Assembly: GCA_947501695.1 (NCBI GenBank)
Contig: CANMWO010000001.1
Coordinates: 620,001-684,000, forward strand
From: an uncultured Sphingomonadaceae bacterium
GTDB taxonomy: Bacteria > Pseudomonadota > Alphaproteobacteria > Sphingomonadales > Sphingomonadaceae
Reading direction: 5' to 3'
Length of the DNA stretch: 64,000 bases
Part shown: positions 7,690 to 15,621 of the stretch, in pieces
Layout of the letters: each line of letters opens with the position of its first letter
Position numbering within the stretch: the first letter of the stretch is position 1
Notes under the pieces: generated by a model
Database searches by the model: none
What the model was told of the DNA's origin: nothing
What the model saw: only the letters and a program-made list of their open reading frames with translations
Translations under genes and position numbers: made by a program

Positions 7690-8547
7690 TTATCGAGCAA
7701 TCAATTGCTGTACGGCTTTGAACAATTGTGATTCTGAGTTTATAAGTTCATTATTAACAGTGACATGATTTGTACCAGGAGAAGGTATGTCGGCTCTGAA
7801 AGCTTCCGGCCAGCATTCGGCGATAAGTCTGTTTTGCGCATGAAAAGCCGACGATTCGTCGCCGCCCACACAGGTAATGATGGGAGCTGATGTAGCAGGC
7901 TTCCTCCGCGCGGGGCTAAACTCTTCAACGTCATGTGCAGTCAATCGCAATTCGTCTTTTAGGAATGGCGCTCTCATGAATGGTCCAAGGTCATGAATCC
8001 CGCTTATTGAAGCGCCGCCTTTCAACAAGTTCTCTGGTAGATCTTTCCCTAAGGCTTTCCAATGAGTTGCAAGCATCATTGCAGTCAAATGCCCTCCGGC
8101 GGAGCTTCCGCAGACCACCATTCTAGATTTATCAAAATCTAATCGCCCTACATTGCGCCACAACCAGATAATGGATTGCCGAACATCATCGACGATTTCG
8201 TTCATCGCAGCCAACGGCGCCAGCCGGTAGTTTATGACCGCAACCGAAGCACCTAACTCATTCCAAGCAGTTCCGACATTTGAAAATACGGATTTGTCGA
8301 ATGCACGCCAGTACCCGCCATGGATGTAAATGAGCAACGGGCTATGTAGAGAGGCTGGGAAATAGTCGAGCTTCTGGAGAGGGGAGCCTCCATAAGATAA
8401 CTCCCCATAACCGGAATGTTCGTTTCGAGCGCGCTCGCTTTGCTGAGCCATCAGACTAGCAATTTCCATGATGTCTGGCACGGCCTGCCTGATATCATAT
8501 TGCCGATCCAGCTCCGCAAGATCATCGAAGTCAAACGGTTCCCCCAT
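7690..8547 (-). CDS. Alpha/beta hydrolase, kynurenine-formamidase-like
   Basis: Serine hydrolase of the hormone-sensitive-lipase/arylformamidase group. Seen: oxyanion segment IYIHGGYWRAFDKS (HGGYW is characteristic of formamidases), nucleophile motif CGSSAGGH, and a C-terminal acid and His (GGDESSAF, GTNHVTVNN). It begins in a TAATG overlap with the RidA frame, so it is coupled to it. The order isonitrile-hydratase-like, RidA, hydrolase suggests it cleaves an N-formyl amide into formate and amine; that is inference. Slightly AT-richer than neighbours to the left. Confidence 0.8.
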   Translation of the reverse strand: MGEPFDFDDLAELDRQYDIRQAVPDIMEIASLMAQQSERARNEHSGYGELSYGGSPLQKLDYFPASLHSPLLIYIHGGYWRAFDKSVFSNVGTAWNELGASVAVINYRLAPLAAMNEIVDDVRQSIIWLWRNVGRLDFDKSRMVVCGSSAGGHLTAMMLATHWKALGKDLPENLLKGGASISGIHDLGPFMRAPFLKDELRLTAHDVEEFSPARRKPATSAPIITCVGGDESSAFHAQNRLIAECWPEAFRADIPSPGTNHVTVNNELINSESQLFKAVQQLIAR

Positions 8548-8947
8548 TAGGTACTTGCTCCAATTTTGGCATGCCCTTCAATCTCGACAAGATAATCTGG
8601 AGATATTAGGGCCGTTACACCACCATTGTCATGGCTGGAACATGTCCATTTCCGAAAACAGTGCCAAAGGCGATCATAAACCCTTCGGCCTCGGCATGAA
8701 ATGCGGCCATATCGGCAACATAAATTGTCAACTTCGCTATATCGCCTATATTGCCGCCGGCAGATTCAACTACAGAAACTAGATTGGCCAGTGCGACAGT
8801 GGCCTGCGACACAATACCATCGGCAGCTTCACCGGTTGATGCATCAGCACCTACTTGACCAGAAATGAACAAGTCATTCTCTGAGAGGATGCCGTTCGAG
8901 TGGGTCTGAGGTTGGTTGTCTCCATTGGGTTCAATACGTTTCATCAT
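8547..8947 (-). pseudogene. RidA/YjgF-family gene with a one-base frameshift near the C-terminus
   Basis: RidA-type proteins remove reactive enamine/imine intermediates. Frame 8947 to 8615 gives 110 aa ending abruptly at TMVV with TAA at 8615-8617. The next frame continues the family C-terminus exactly: GVTALISPDYLVEIEG then a stop at 8547-8549 that overlaps the hydrolase ATG. Whole span 401 nt is one base short of a multiple of three, so a base appears missing within CACCAC (8618-8623 on the + strand). It could be a true lesion, a read error or a slip site. Without the last ~27 residues the trimer and its conserved Glu near the end would be lost. N-terminal half SENDLFISGQVG is normal. Confidence 0.85.
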
Positions 8948-8966
8948 TTTTAATCTCCCTATCGAT

Positions 8967-9668
8967 TCATTTTTTCTGAAGTTTTTGAAAACGTCTAATA
9001 GCGCCAGCCATGAGCTCAGCTCGAATTTCGGTGCCTTTGGAATTGAAATGCTCGGTTGCTGCCGTAAGAATTTCTGAACCTGCTTCGTCTGGCGTTCCCG
9101 ACGTGAATGGCGGATTCGGCGAGTATTCCAGCCTCAATTGTATTTGCTGAGCCAATTTCTCATCACCGGAAATATGGGCCATAAGCGCGAGCCCGAAGTC
9201 AATTCCTGCGGTGACTCCGCCACCGGATGCGCGATTACGATCAATCACCCAACGGCCTTCCGCTACTTCGACACCGAAAGCGGGAAGCATGTCTTTTGCC
9301 ATCCAATGCGAGGTTGCTTTATAGCCGGTTAACAAGCCAGCGGCAGCGAGCACTATAGATCCTGTGCAAACGCTTGTAATCCAACTGGCATTGTTGCCCT
9401 GCTGTTCTAGAAATGTCAGCGCATCATCATTGTCAAGCAATGCAAATGTACCTTCCGTTCCGCCCGGTACGAACAATATGTCGGGATCGCTCCAAGCTTC
9501 ATCAAAGCTGTGATTAGCATTTACGCTTAGACTGCTATCCGTTGGTATCGAACCGGTGGATTGAGCCACTATTTGAATTTCTGCACCTGGCCATGAGTTC
9601 CAGACCTGGAGAGGTCCAACAAGGTCTAGCAATGTCATGCCAGGGTAAATAAACATCTGTATTTTCAT
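8967..9668 (-). CDS. DJ-1/PfpI family protein, isonitrile-hydratase-like
   Basis: 233 aa of the class-I glutamine-amidotransferase-like fold. Seen: opening MFIYPGMTLLDLVGPLQVW, VPGGTEGTFALL, the nucleophile elbow ITSVCTGSIVLAAAGLL (Cys about 102), the following SHW and the GGGVTAGIDFGLAL segment shared with the domain in GlxA regulators and with isonitrile hydratase (which hydrates R-NC to R-NHCHO). No HTH is attached. It is divergent from a GlxA regulator and followed by RidA and a formamidase-like gene. Enzyme identity is inferred from sequence similarity and context; a glyoxalase III or amidase role is possible. Confidence 0.75.
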   Translation of the reverse strand: MKIQMFIYPGMTLLDLVGPLQVWNSWPGAEIQIVAQSTGSIPTDSSLSVNANHSFDEAWSDPDILFVPGGTEGTFALLDNDDALTFLEQQGNNASWITSVCTGSIVLAAAGLLTGYKATSHWMAKDMLPAFGVEVAEGRWVIDRNRASGGGVTAGIDFGLALMAHISGDEKLAQQIQLRLEYSPNPPFTSGTPDEAGSEILTAATEHFNSKGTEIRAELMAGAIRRFQKLQKK

Positions 9669-9717
9669 CAGAACTTCTCCTTCAAATTTTCTACGGAGAT
9701 CGATAGATCGAAATTGT

Positions 9718-9735
9718 AATGTCTGCTATGACATT
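9718..9735. promoter_or_regulatory. Inverted repeat in the divergent regulator/hydratase promoter
   Basis: AATGTC (9718-9723) and GACATT (9730-9735) form a perfect 6-bp dyad with six bases between, three bases before the regulator ATG at 9739. The 70-nt intergenic region between the two divergent genes also holds GATCGATAGATCGA (9698-9711). This is a candidate operator for the GlxA-type regulator, acting on itself and on the opposite operon. Confidence 0.4.
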
Positions 9736-9738
9736 TAT

Positions 9739-10719
9739 ATGTCCATATCTGCCATACCAAAGCGCATCCTATTTGTTGGATTTGAAGGTTTACAAATGTT
9801 AGATTTAGTGGGTCCAGCTGACGTATTTTCAATCGCTGATATTCACGTACCAGGCAGCTATGAGATTGACTATATTGGCACGTCCAAGAGTGTTACTGCC
9901 GCCAATGGACTTGTATTTCAGTTGAATGATTTACCCAAAGTGCGCAGAACCGACACAATCATAGTGCCCGGTGGTGTAGCAAGATCGGTCTTCGCTGCAA
10001 TTGCCAACGACGAGCTTATGGCCTGGTTGGCACAAGCCTCTTCCACCGCTTACAGGATCGCGTCTATATGCAGTGGGTCGTTTATCCTCGCTCATCTGGG
10101 ATTATTGGACAATAAGCGAACTGTCACGCATTGGTCCGCGGTTGACTATTTGGTGAAATACGCCCCCAAAACAACGGTCGAAAAAGATGCGATCTTTATA
10201 GAAGACGGTAAAATCTGGACATCGGCTGGGGTAACGACAGGCATCGACCTGGCCTTGGCAATAGTGCGACGGGATATCGATGATAAAACCGCACTCCAAA
10301 TCGCGAGGGATATTGTGGTTCATATGATTCGACCTGGCAATCAGTCGCAATATTCGGCGCCATTGATGTTACAAAAACAAGCCGGGCCAAATTTGGACAA
10401 ACTCATACCATGGTTAGAAAGCCGACTATCTGAAACAACCAATGTTGCTGATATGGCAAACGAAATGGGCCTGAGCGAGAGACAGTTTCATCGCCAATGC
10501 ATATTACAATTTGGACGCACGCCGGCAAAGCTTGCTCTCGAATTGAAGCTAGATCATGCACGCAATTTTCTGCAAAATGATGAAATCCCGATATCTACTA
10601 TCAGCGAATTTTGTGGTTTTTCCGATGGAACGGCTTTTTCGAAAGCATTCAAAAAGCAGTTTGCAATCTCTCCAGCGATGTTTCGTGAACATTGGAAAGT
10701 CAGTTCTTCAAACCAATAG
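9739..10719 (+). CDS. GlxA-type transcriptional regulator (DJ-1 domain plus AraC HTH)
   Basis: 326 aa. Residues ~8-190 form a DJ-1/PfpI sensor domain (ILFVGFEGLQMLDLVGPADVF, VPGGVAR, SICSGSFILAHLGLL, TSAGVTTGIDLALA), with the Cys of the elbow kept. Residues ~225-320 are two AraC helix-turn-helix motifs (NVADMANEMGLSERQFHRQC and PISTISEFCGFSDGTAFSKA). Such regulators sense small amines, amides or aldehydes and activate a neighbouring catabolic operon. Here the divergent DJ-1/RidA/hydrolase genes are the obvious target. Confidence 0.88.
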   Translation: MSISAIPKRILFVGFEGLQMLDLVGPADVFSIADIHVPGSYEIDYIGTSKSVTAANGLVFQLNDLPKVRRTDTIIVPGGVARSVFAAIANDELMAWLAQASSTAYRIASICSGSFILAHLGLLDNKRTVTHWSAVDYLVKYAPKTTVEKDAIFIEDGKIWTSAGVTTGIDLALAIVRRDIDDKTALQIARDIVVHMIRPGNQSQYSAPLMLQKQAGPNLDKLIPWLESRLSETTNVADMANEMGLSERQFHRQCILQFGRTPAKLALELKLDHARNFLQNDEIPISTISEFCGFSDGTAFSKAFKKQFAISPAMFREHWKVSSSNQ

Positions 10720-10871
10720 TCTAAGGACACTGCTTGCAGAAATTGCAGCGATCAAAACTCTAACACCCGCTTTCGGGATGTTGCGGTCGTCTAAAGTTAC
10801 TTCCTATCACAATCTCGCATTTTCCTCTGTCGCTCACCGTGCCATTTTGTGTGTTAAAGGAGATCGCGCCG

Positions 10872-11330
10872 ATGCAAACCGATAGCAATACCGTTCAAAC
10901 CGAAAAATATAGCGTTCCGTTTGTGGAGCGTACAGGCATGCGGCCGCTGGAAAAGCGCAGCGGCTATGTGAACATGCTGATGCCACTCGCCGGAAATGAA
11001 AATCATGTCGGGGTGATGTATATGGGGGCCTTTACGGTGCTGGCCGAGGCGGCGGCTGCGACGCCGGCGATTGATTTTCTCGACAAGCAGCGCTTTTTTC
11101 CGATCATTAAGGACTTGTTCGTAGATTTCCGCAAACCGGCGGGCAGCGATGTCACGACGGAATATAGTTTGAGCGACGATGAAATCGCGGCGCTGCAAGC
11201 TGACCTGGAGCGCAAGGGTTCGGCAGGTTATCTGGCCGAGATGGCGATCAAGGATGTGGATGGCGTAACGGTCGCCGAGGCGAAGGTGACGGTGAAATTG
11301 TTAAGTCACGGGTTTAAGAAACAAGGATAA
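10872..11330 (+). CDS. DUF4442 hotdog-fold thioesterase-like protein
   Basis: 152 aa, looks like the YiiD C-terminal/DUF4442 hotdog family, putative acyl-CoA or acyl-ACP thioesterases. Seen: MPLAGNENHVGVMYMGAFTVLAEAAAA, where the long hotdog helix packs, and the ending AEAKVTVKLLSHG. An AAGGAG site precedes ATG 10872 with good spacing; the open frame runs a little further up but without a site. No obvious partner: the upstream gene ends 150 nt earlier, and a damaged gene follows. Confidence 0.7.
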   Translation: MQTDSNTVQTEKYSVPFVERTGMRPLEKRSGYVNMLMPLAGNENHVGVMYMGAFTVLAEAAAATPAIDFLDKQRFFPIIKDLFVDFRKPAGSDVTTEYSLSDDEIAALQADLERKGSAGYLAEMAIKDVDGVTVAEAKVTVKLLSHGFKKQG

Positions 11331-11374
11331 AAACCGCTTTCCTACAAATAACCAAATAGGTTATCATCTGCCTT

Positions 11375-11808
11375 ATGACAGATGAAAACACCTCCGCTCG
11401 CCGTTCCTCCGGGAACGATCTTTCCACCCCTTCGGCTGCCGATGATCCGAATTTTGAGATTGTCGAATATGACGAAATATATGGACCACCTTATGAAGTG
11501 CCAGGGGGCACCGGCCTGCCGGATGATCCGCTGACCAATTTTGTGCCGGTTCCGCGAGAGAGTGATCGGGTACACGGCGGCTGGCTGATATCGCATTTGA
11601 GCGCGCGGTACATGGCGTGGAAGACCGGGTCTTCGATAAAGACGGACAGTGCCGCTATGTCCGGCGCAAATATAACGACCGATTGCTGATGTTCCTGCTG
11701 CGCGCCCATGATCCGGCGCAATATGGCATTGGCGACGAACGGATTGTCGGTCTCGACACGCAGGAATCTGTAGGAGTCCGTAAAATGATCGCATTCGCAT
11801 GGTTGTAA
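11375..11808 (+). pseudogene. Sphingomonad HTH-like protein with an internal deletion and frame change
   Basis: Two halves of one family are fused across a frame change. The 5' frame from ATG 11375 is a disordered N-terminus ending FVPVPRESDRVHGGW, the usual lead-in to an HTH block (HDGW followed by 'PERQRAFIEAL' in relatives I recall). From about 11577 the +1 frame continues as LADIAFERAVHGVEDRVF ... YNDRLLMFLLRAHDPAQYG, the usual C-terminus. The middle (the helix-turn-helix part, perhaps 60-80 residues) is missing. A small in-frame protein of 104 aa would still be made from the 5' frame. The relationship is from memory of alphaproteobacterial proteins of terminase-small-subunit-like kind. 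Confidence 0.6.
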
Positions 11809-11882
11809 CAGGCCAATATGGCTCCTGTGCCGTTGCTATCTTTCTTCCTTATGATAGTCTGAAAAGAAAAGGGAGAATGAGG

Positions 11883-12824
11883 ATGCGGGCCTTAGGATTG
11901 ATTTTGGCGGGCGCAATGCTTGCAGTGCCAGCACTGGCGCAAGATGCGGAGAAGAGTTGGTATCCGTCCAAATATGGCACCGAAGACACCAAGGGCGCGA
12001 TGAACAACCTGTCCCAAGCGGGGACCGTCAATGCCGCGAAGCTGGTCAAGACCGGCAAGACCTATGCACTAGGCGTGGTGACGGGCCCAGATACACCCGC
12101 CTATCCGCCGCGATCCTATAGCGCGACGATCCTCCAGACCAATGACGGGCAGGGCGGTTCAATGGGTGCCAATAAAGTGACCGCGCATGATGATATTATT
12201 CATAGCTGGGTTGGCATCGGTACACAGATTGACGGCTTTGCGCATTTGGGCATCGACCATCATTATTATAATGGCGTGAAGGGTAGCGAATTTTATACGC
12301 CCGCTGGTGTGACGAAATTTGGCACGGAGGCGATATTGCCGACGGCGACGCGGGGCGTGCTGCTCGATATGACCAAGCAATACGGGAAAGACGTGGTTGA
12401 TCCCGGAACGGCGTTTAACCGCGCGGAGATTGACGCGGCGGCCAAGGCGGCCGGCGTGACCATCGGCAAGGGCGATGTGGTGTTATTCCACACCGGTTGG
12501 ATGACCAAGGCCACGAGCGATCCGCAGGGCTTTATCGCGCAGCAGCCAGGACTGGGTGTCGAGGGCGCGGAATATCTTGCGTCGCTGGATGTCGTGATGG
12601 TTGGTGCGGATACCGCGGCCTTGGAGACAATCCCGTTCGAGGACCCGACGAAACCGTTTATTGTGCATCAGACTTTGCTCGCGAAACATGGCGTGCATGT
12701 GTTGGAGAGCATCAACACGGCGGAATTAGCCAAAGACGGCGCAACCGAGTTTATGTTCGTACTCGGCCAGCCCCGGTTCAAGGGCGCGGTGCAGATGGTG
12801 ATTAATCCGGTGGCTATTCGATAG
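11883..12824 (+). CDS. Exported cyclase-family hydrolase
   Basis: 313 aa with a signal peptide (ALGLILAGAMLAVPALAQ). The mature protein has the metal-site region of the cyclase/kynurenine-formamidase-fold family (Pfam Cyclase): HSWVGIGTQIDGFAHLG carries an H, a D and an H as metal ligands with Gln where smaller members have His; later KGDVVLFHTGW, DVVMVGADTAALE and HQTLLAKHGVHVLE fit the family. It probably hydrolyses a cyclic or N-acyl amide in the periplasm. AGGGAG sits just before ATG 11877, so the second ATG 11883 is more plausible. The stop codon lies inside a tandem repeat. Confidence 0.8.
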   Translation: MRALGLILAGAMLAVPALAQDAEKSWYPSKYGTEDTKGAMNNLSQAGTVNAAKLVKTGKTYALGVVTGPDTPAYPPRSYSATILQTNDGQGGSMGANKVTAHDDIIHSWVGIGTQIDGFAHLGIDHHYYNGVKGSEFYTPAGVTKFGTEAILPTATRGVLLDMTKQYGKDVVDPGTAFNRAEIDAAAKAAGVTIGKGDVVLFHTGWMTKATSDPQGFIAQQPGLGVEGAEYLASLDVVMVGADTAALETIPFEDPTKPFIVHQTLLAKHGVHVLESINTAELAKDGATEFMFVLGQPRFKGAVQMVINPVAIR

Positions 12825-12866
12825 TGGCTATTCGATAGTGGGTGGTCGATAGCAGGTGGTCGATAC
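12811..12866. repeat. Four-copy 14-nt tandem repeat overlapping a stop codon
   Basis: Units 12811-12824 and 12825-12838 are identical (TGGCTATTCGATAG); 12839-12852 and 12853-12866 are diverged copies (TGGGTGGTCGATAG and CAGGTGGTCGATAC). The first holds the TAG stop of the cyclase gene, so copy number does not alter the protein but alters the space to the convergent GFA gene. The last two units share GATAGCAGGTGG with the repeat at 3745-3790. Confidence 0.85.
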
Positions 12867-12878
12867 CGGATAGTCGGC

Positions 12879-13325
12879 CTATTCGGGTTGTGGGGCGTAT
12901 AGGGCCTCAACCTCTGCGCCGGTCAGGTTTTTGGTCTGGTCGGCAAGGCTATAATAATCTGGCTTGCTGTCGATATAGACCTGTGTCGTGAACGTCAGGC
13001 CGTCGTCATTGTCAAATATCGCGCTGGCGATCATATATTGGCCGGGTTCTTTCAGTCGGTAGAACAGGTTGGTGCCGCAGCTTTTGCAAAAGGCCCGTTC
13101 GGCCCACTCGGAGGAGTTATAGATGGTGATGTGATCTTCACCAGTCAGGGTGACATGGGTGCCGCAATCCAGCTCAAAGGACGGACCGCCACCCCAGCGC
13201 CGGCACATGCTGCAATGACAGGCACCGACTTCGTTGCTGGCTTGATGCGCAGTAATCTGGACCGCGCCACACAGGCAATGGCCTTTGCGTTCGCTGGTTT
13301 CAGGTGTCTCGGTGGGATTGGTCAT
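12879..13325 (-). CDS. GFA-family zinc protein (glutathione-dependent formaldehyde-activating-like)
   Basis: 148 aa. The family binds zinc through a CxCG...CHCxxC...CxxCG set, all present here: HCLCGAVQI, ACHCSMCRRW and FCKSCGTNLFYRL. The Gfa family name is historical; members are mostly of unknown role. Convergent with the cyclase gene. A second GFA gene lies at 20.3 kb; the two differ clearly in sequence. Confidence 0.8.
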   Translation of the reverse strand: MTNPTETPETSERKGHCLCGAVQITAHQASNEVGACHCSMCRRWGGGPSFELDCGTHVTLTGEDHITIYNSSEWAERAFCKSCGTNLFYRLKEPGQYMIASAIFDNDDGLTFTTQVYIDSKPDYYSLADQTKNLTGAEVEALYAPQPE

Positions 13326-13408
13326 CGTCGCTCTCCGATCATCAATTCTGCAATTATATGTCAGAACAAGAGACGATCAATTGACCAGGATCAACAAACG
13401 ACCAAACC

Positions 13409-13558
13409 CTATGACAAGGCCGGTATGATCCAGACAAAGGACATTGCGATCAGCGCAGCAACCAGAGAAAACGCGAGAACCCATCTTACTCCTTGTGGGC
13501 GGGTTTTATTGCTGGCTTCCTTCTCTGTCACTGAGATTTCATCTCCGTGGCGTTCCAT
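13409..13558 (-). CDS. Small single-pass membrane protein
   Basis: 49 aa: a charged N-terminus (MERHGDEISVTEKEASNKT, then RPQGVRW) and one hydrophobic segment WVLAFSLVAALIAMSFVWII near the C-terminus. An AAGGAG site stands six to seven bases before ATG 13558, which is why I prefer it over an earlier ATG that opens a 62-aa frame. Unknown function; small size and membrane anchor suggest an accessory or stress protein. Confidence 0.55.
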   Translation of the reverse strand: MERHGDEISVTEKEASNKTRPQGVRWVLAFSLVAALIAMSFVWIIPALS

Positions 13559-13719
13559 AGGGCACTCCTTCCAGTATTGCCCTCCATCGATGATCATAGC
13601 ATGAATCGGGTCGCGCTGCAGATATTTGTCTTGACTTGCGGGTGCTTGTAAATGGCCGCAACCTGTTTAGACCAAAGACGAGAGCGCGAATTTGAGGCGC
13701 CGCTTACAAAGGGGGGCAT

Positions 13720-15180
13720 ATGAACGCACCAGTGATTGCGACGGTGAAAAAGCCGTCTATCTGGACAAAGCTGGCTTATGGTTTTGGATCAGTTGCTTAT
13801 GGCGTAAAAGACAATGGCCTCAAATATTTCCTGCTGTTATTCTATGCGCAAGTGGTCGGTCTCGATGCGCGGCTCGTCAGTTTTGCTATACTGATCGCGC
13901 TTGTTGCCGATGCGATCAGCGATCCGATTGTTGGCTATTGGTCTGACAATTTCCGGTCAAAATGGGGCCGCAGACATCCGTTCATGTACGCTGCCGCTAT
14001 CCCCCTATGCGTGAGCTATTATTTCATCTGGACGCCGCCGCAAGGCTGGAGCGATCAGGCGTTATTTCTATATATCGTTGTGCTGGCGATCATAATACGG
14101 ACGTTCATCACCTTTTACGAAACGCCGAGTACCGCACTCGCACCGGAACTGACTGACGACTATGATGAGCGCAGCAATATATTGAGCTTCCGATATTTCT
14201 TTGCATGGTTTGGCGGCAATTCAATGGCAGTAGTGCTCTTTGCGCTTATATTTCCGGCGTTTGTGACGGTTGCAATCACTAATGGACAGTTTAATCTGGA
14301 AGCTTATAAATTCTTTGGCTTCCTAGGCGCGGTTATCATGTTTACCGCCATTATGATCTCAGCATTGGGAACCCATCATTATATTCCCCGCCTTCGCAAA
14401 CCGCCGCCAAAGGCTGACAAATCGCTCAAGATGATCTTCAACGAGATTTACAGCACTGTTTCCAGTAAGTCTTTTTTCGCATTATTCTTTGCCTCTCTGT
14501 TGGGCTTTACCGCGAGCGGACTTGCCGCTGGCTTGGCTTTTTACTTCACGACCTATTTCTGGGATTTTACCAACGAGCAAATTTTTGGAATTACTTTGGG
14601 CGTGTTTCTCTCCGCATTTATCGGTGGACTTCTTGCACCGGTCGTAACCAGAAAATTGGGTAAGAAGCGCGGCGCCATCATTATTGGCCTGATCGCCTTC
14701 ATTGGTTCACCCTTACCGATTTTCTTGCGGTTGATAGGAGTGATGCCGGAAAATGGAACGCCTGAAGTTTTTTGGATTGTTCTCGTAACCAACACGATCG
14801 ATGTAGGCTTGATAATCTGCTATCAGATTTTGGCGGCATCAATGATGGCTGATTTAGTGGAACAAGGTGAAGCAAAAACTGGCAATCGTTCAGAAGGACT
14901 GTTCTTCGCTGCAGCAACCTTCATGCGGAAATTTGGTGAAGGTTTTGGTATCGTCATTGCCGGTTTTGTTATCACTGCGGTCGGTCTGGCTGCTGGCTCA
15001 AAGCAGGGCGAAGTGCCAGAAGACACCTTGTGGTTTTTGGGCGCAGTCTACGTTCCTGTTATATTGGGGATTTGGTTGACGATGGTGGCAATTATCGGTT
15101 TCTATCGGATTGACCGGACCACGCATGAAGCCACTGTACGAGAATTGGCAGAAAAGGAAAATGCAGCGAGACCGACTTGA
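13720..15180 (+). CDS. GPH-type sugar/solute:cation symporter (MFS)
   Basis: 486 aa with twelve hydrophobic segments. Seen: the GPH family opening KLAYGFGSVAYGVKDNG, DAISDPIVGYWSDNFRSKWGRRHP (the conserved DPI..G..SD.....GRRRP element between TM2 and TM3) and FYETPSTALAPELTDDYDERS, a second family motif. The substrate is unknown: melibiose, glucuronide and xyloside transporters share this shape. AAGGGG precedes ATG 13720. No catabolic gene sits beside it. Upstream, 160 nt of AT-mixed sequence separates it from the small membrane protein. Confidence 0.88.
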   Translation: MNAPVIATVKKPSIWTKLAYGFGSVAYGVKDNGLKYFLLLFYAQVVGLDARLVSFAILIALVADAISDPIVGYWSDNFRSKWGRRHPFMYAAAIPLCVSYYFIWTPPQGWSDQALFLYIVVLAIIIRTFITFYETPSTALAPELTDDYDERSNILSFRYFFAWFGGNSMAVVLFALIFPAFVTVAITNGQFNLEAYKFFGFLGAVIMFTAIMISALGTHHYIPRLRKPPPKADKSLKMIFNEIYSTVSSKSFFALFFASLLGFTASGLAAGLAFYFTTYFWDFTNEQIFGITLGVFLSAFIGGLLAPVVTRKLGKKRGAIIIGLIAFIGSPLPIFLRLIGVMPENGTPEVFWIVLVTNTIDVGLIICYQILAASMMADLVEQGEAKTGNRSEGLFFAAATFMRKFGEGFGIVIAGFVITAVGLAAGSKQGEVPEDTLWFLGAVYVPVILGIWLTMVAIIGFYRIDRTTHEATVRELAEKENAARPT

Positions 15181-15192
15181 ATAATCATTGGA

Positions 15193-15621
15193 TCAATGTT
15201 TCGAGAATGGCCAGTTGATAACGCCGCCGGCGATAAGCGCCCACCAGATAAAGACCGGCTGAAACAATAGGCGCGGCCCATGATAAGCCCAACTCGCGGT
15301 CTCGCCGCCAACAGCGATATTGTTGATCGCATGGTTGATATTGGCTGGAAAGACGCACAGCGCATAGAGTGCCAGTCCGATGCCAGCGGCATAGCGGACG
15401 TGCGGGATAAGTCGGGGCGGGATCAGTAGGCCAATGGCGCCGGCTATTTCTGCGATGCCGGTCAGGAAGACGACCAGCTCAGGAAAGGGTACCCAAATCG
15501 GTGTGATCGCCAGAAAGCCGCCGGGGCTTCTGATATGGGCGATACCGGCGAGGAGGTAAAAGATTGCGAGTAGCAGCCGGAAGCCTCTCCGCAGAATAGA
15601 GTCTTTTAGCTGTTCGCTCAT
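15193..15621 (-). CDS. DoxX-family inner-membrane protein
   Basis: 142 aa with four transmembrane segments. Seen: RLLLAIFYLLAGIAH in TM1, PFPELVVFLTGIAEIAGAIGLLIP in TM2-3, and a Trp-rich last segment PVFIWWALIAGG. DoxX proteins are linked to redox or oxidative defence partnerships but lack a fixed function. Its start overlaps the stop of the upstream lipoprotein gene by four bases, making a two-gene operon. Confidence 0.82.
   Translation of the reverse strand: MSEQLKDSILRRGFRLLLAIFYLLAGIAHIRSPGGFLAITPIWVPFPELVVFLTGIAEIAGAIGLLIPPRLIPHVRYAAGIGLALYALCVFPANINHAINNIAVGGETASWAYHGPRLLFQPVFIWWALIAGGVINWPFSKH

Noticed and set aside
12220-12260. Gln replacing His in the cyclase metal motif (GTQIDGFAH)
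   Set aside because: At first it looked like a lost ligand, but a branch of the cyclase family normally has Gln here and keeps the other ligands.
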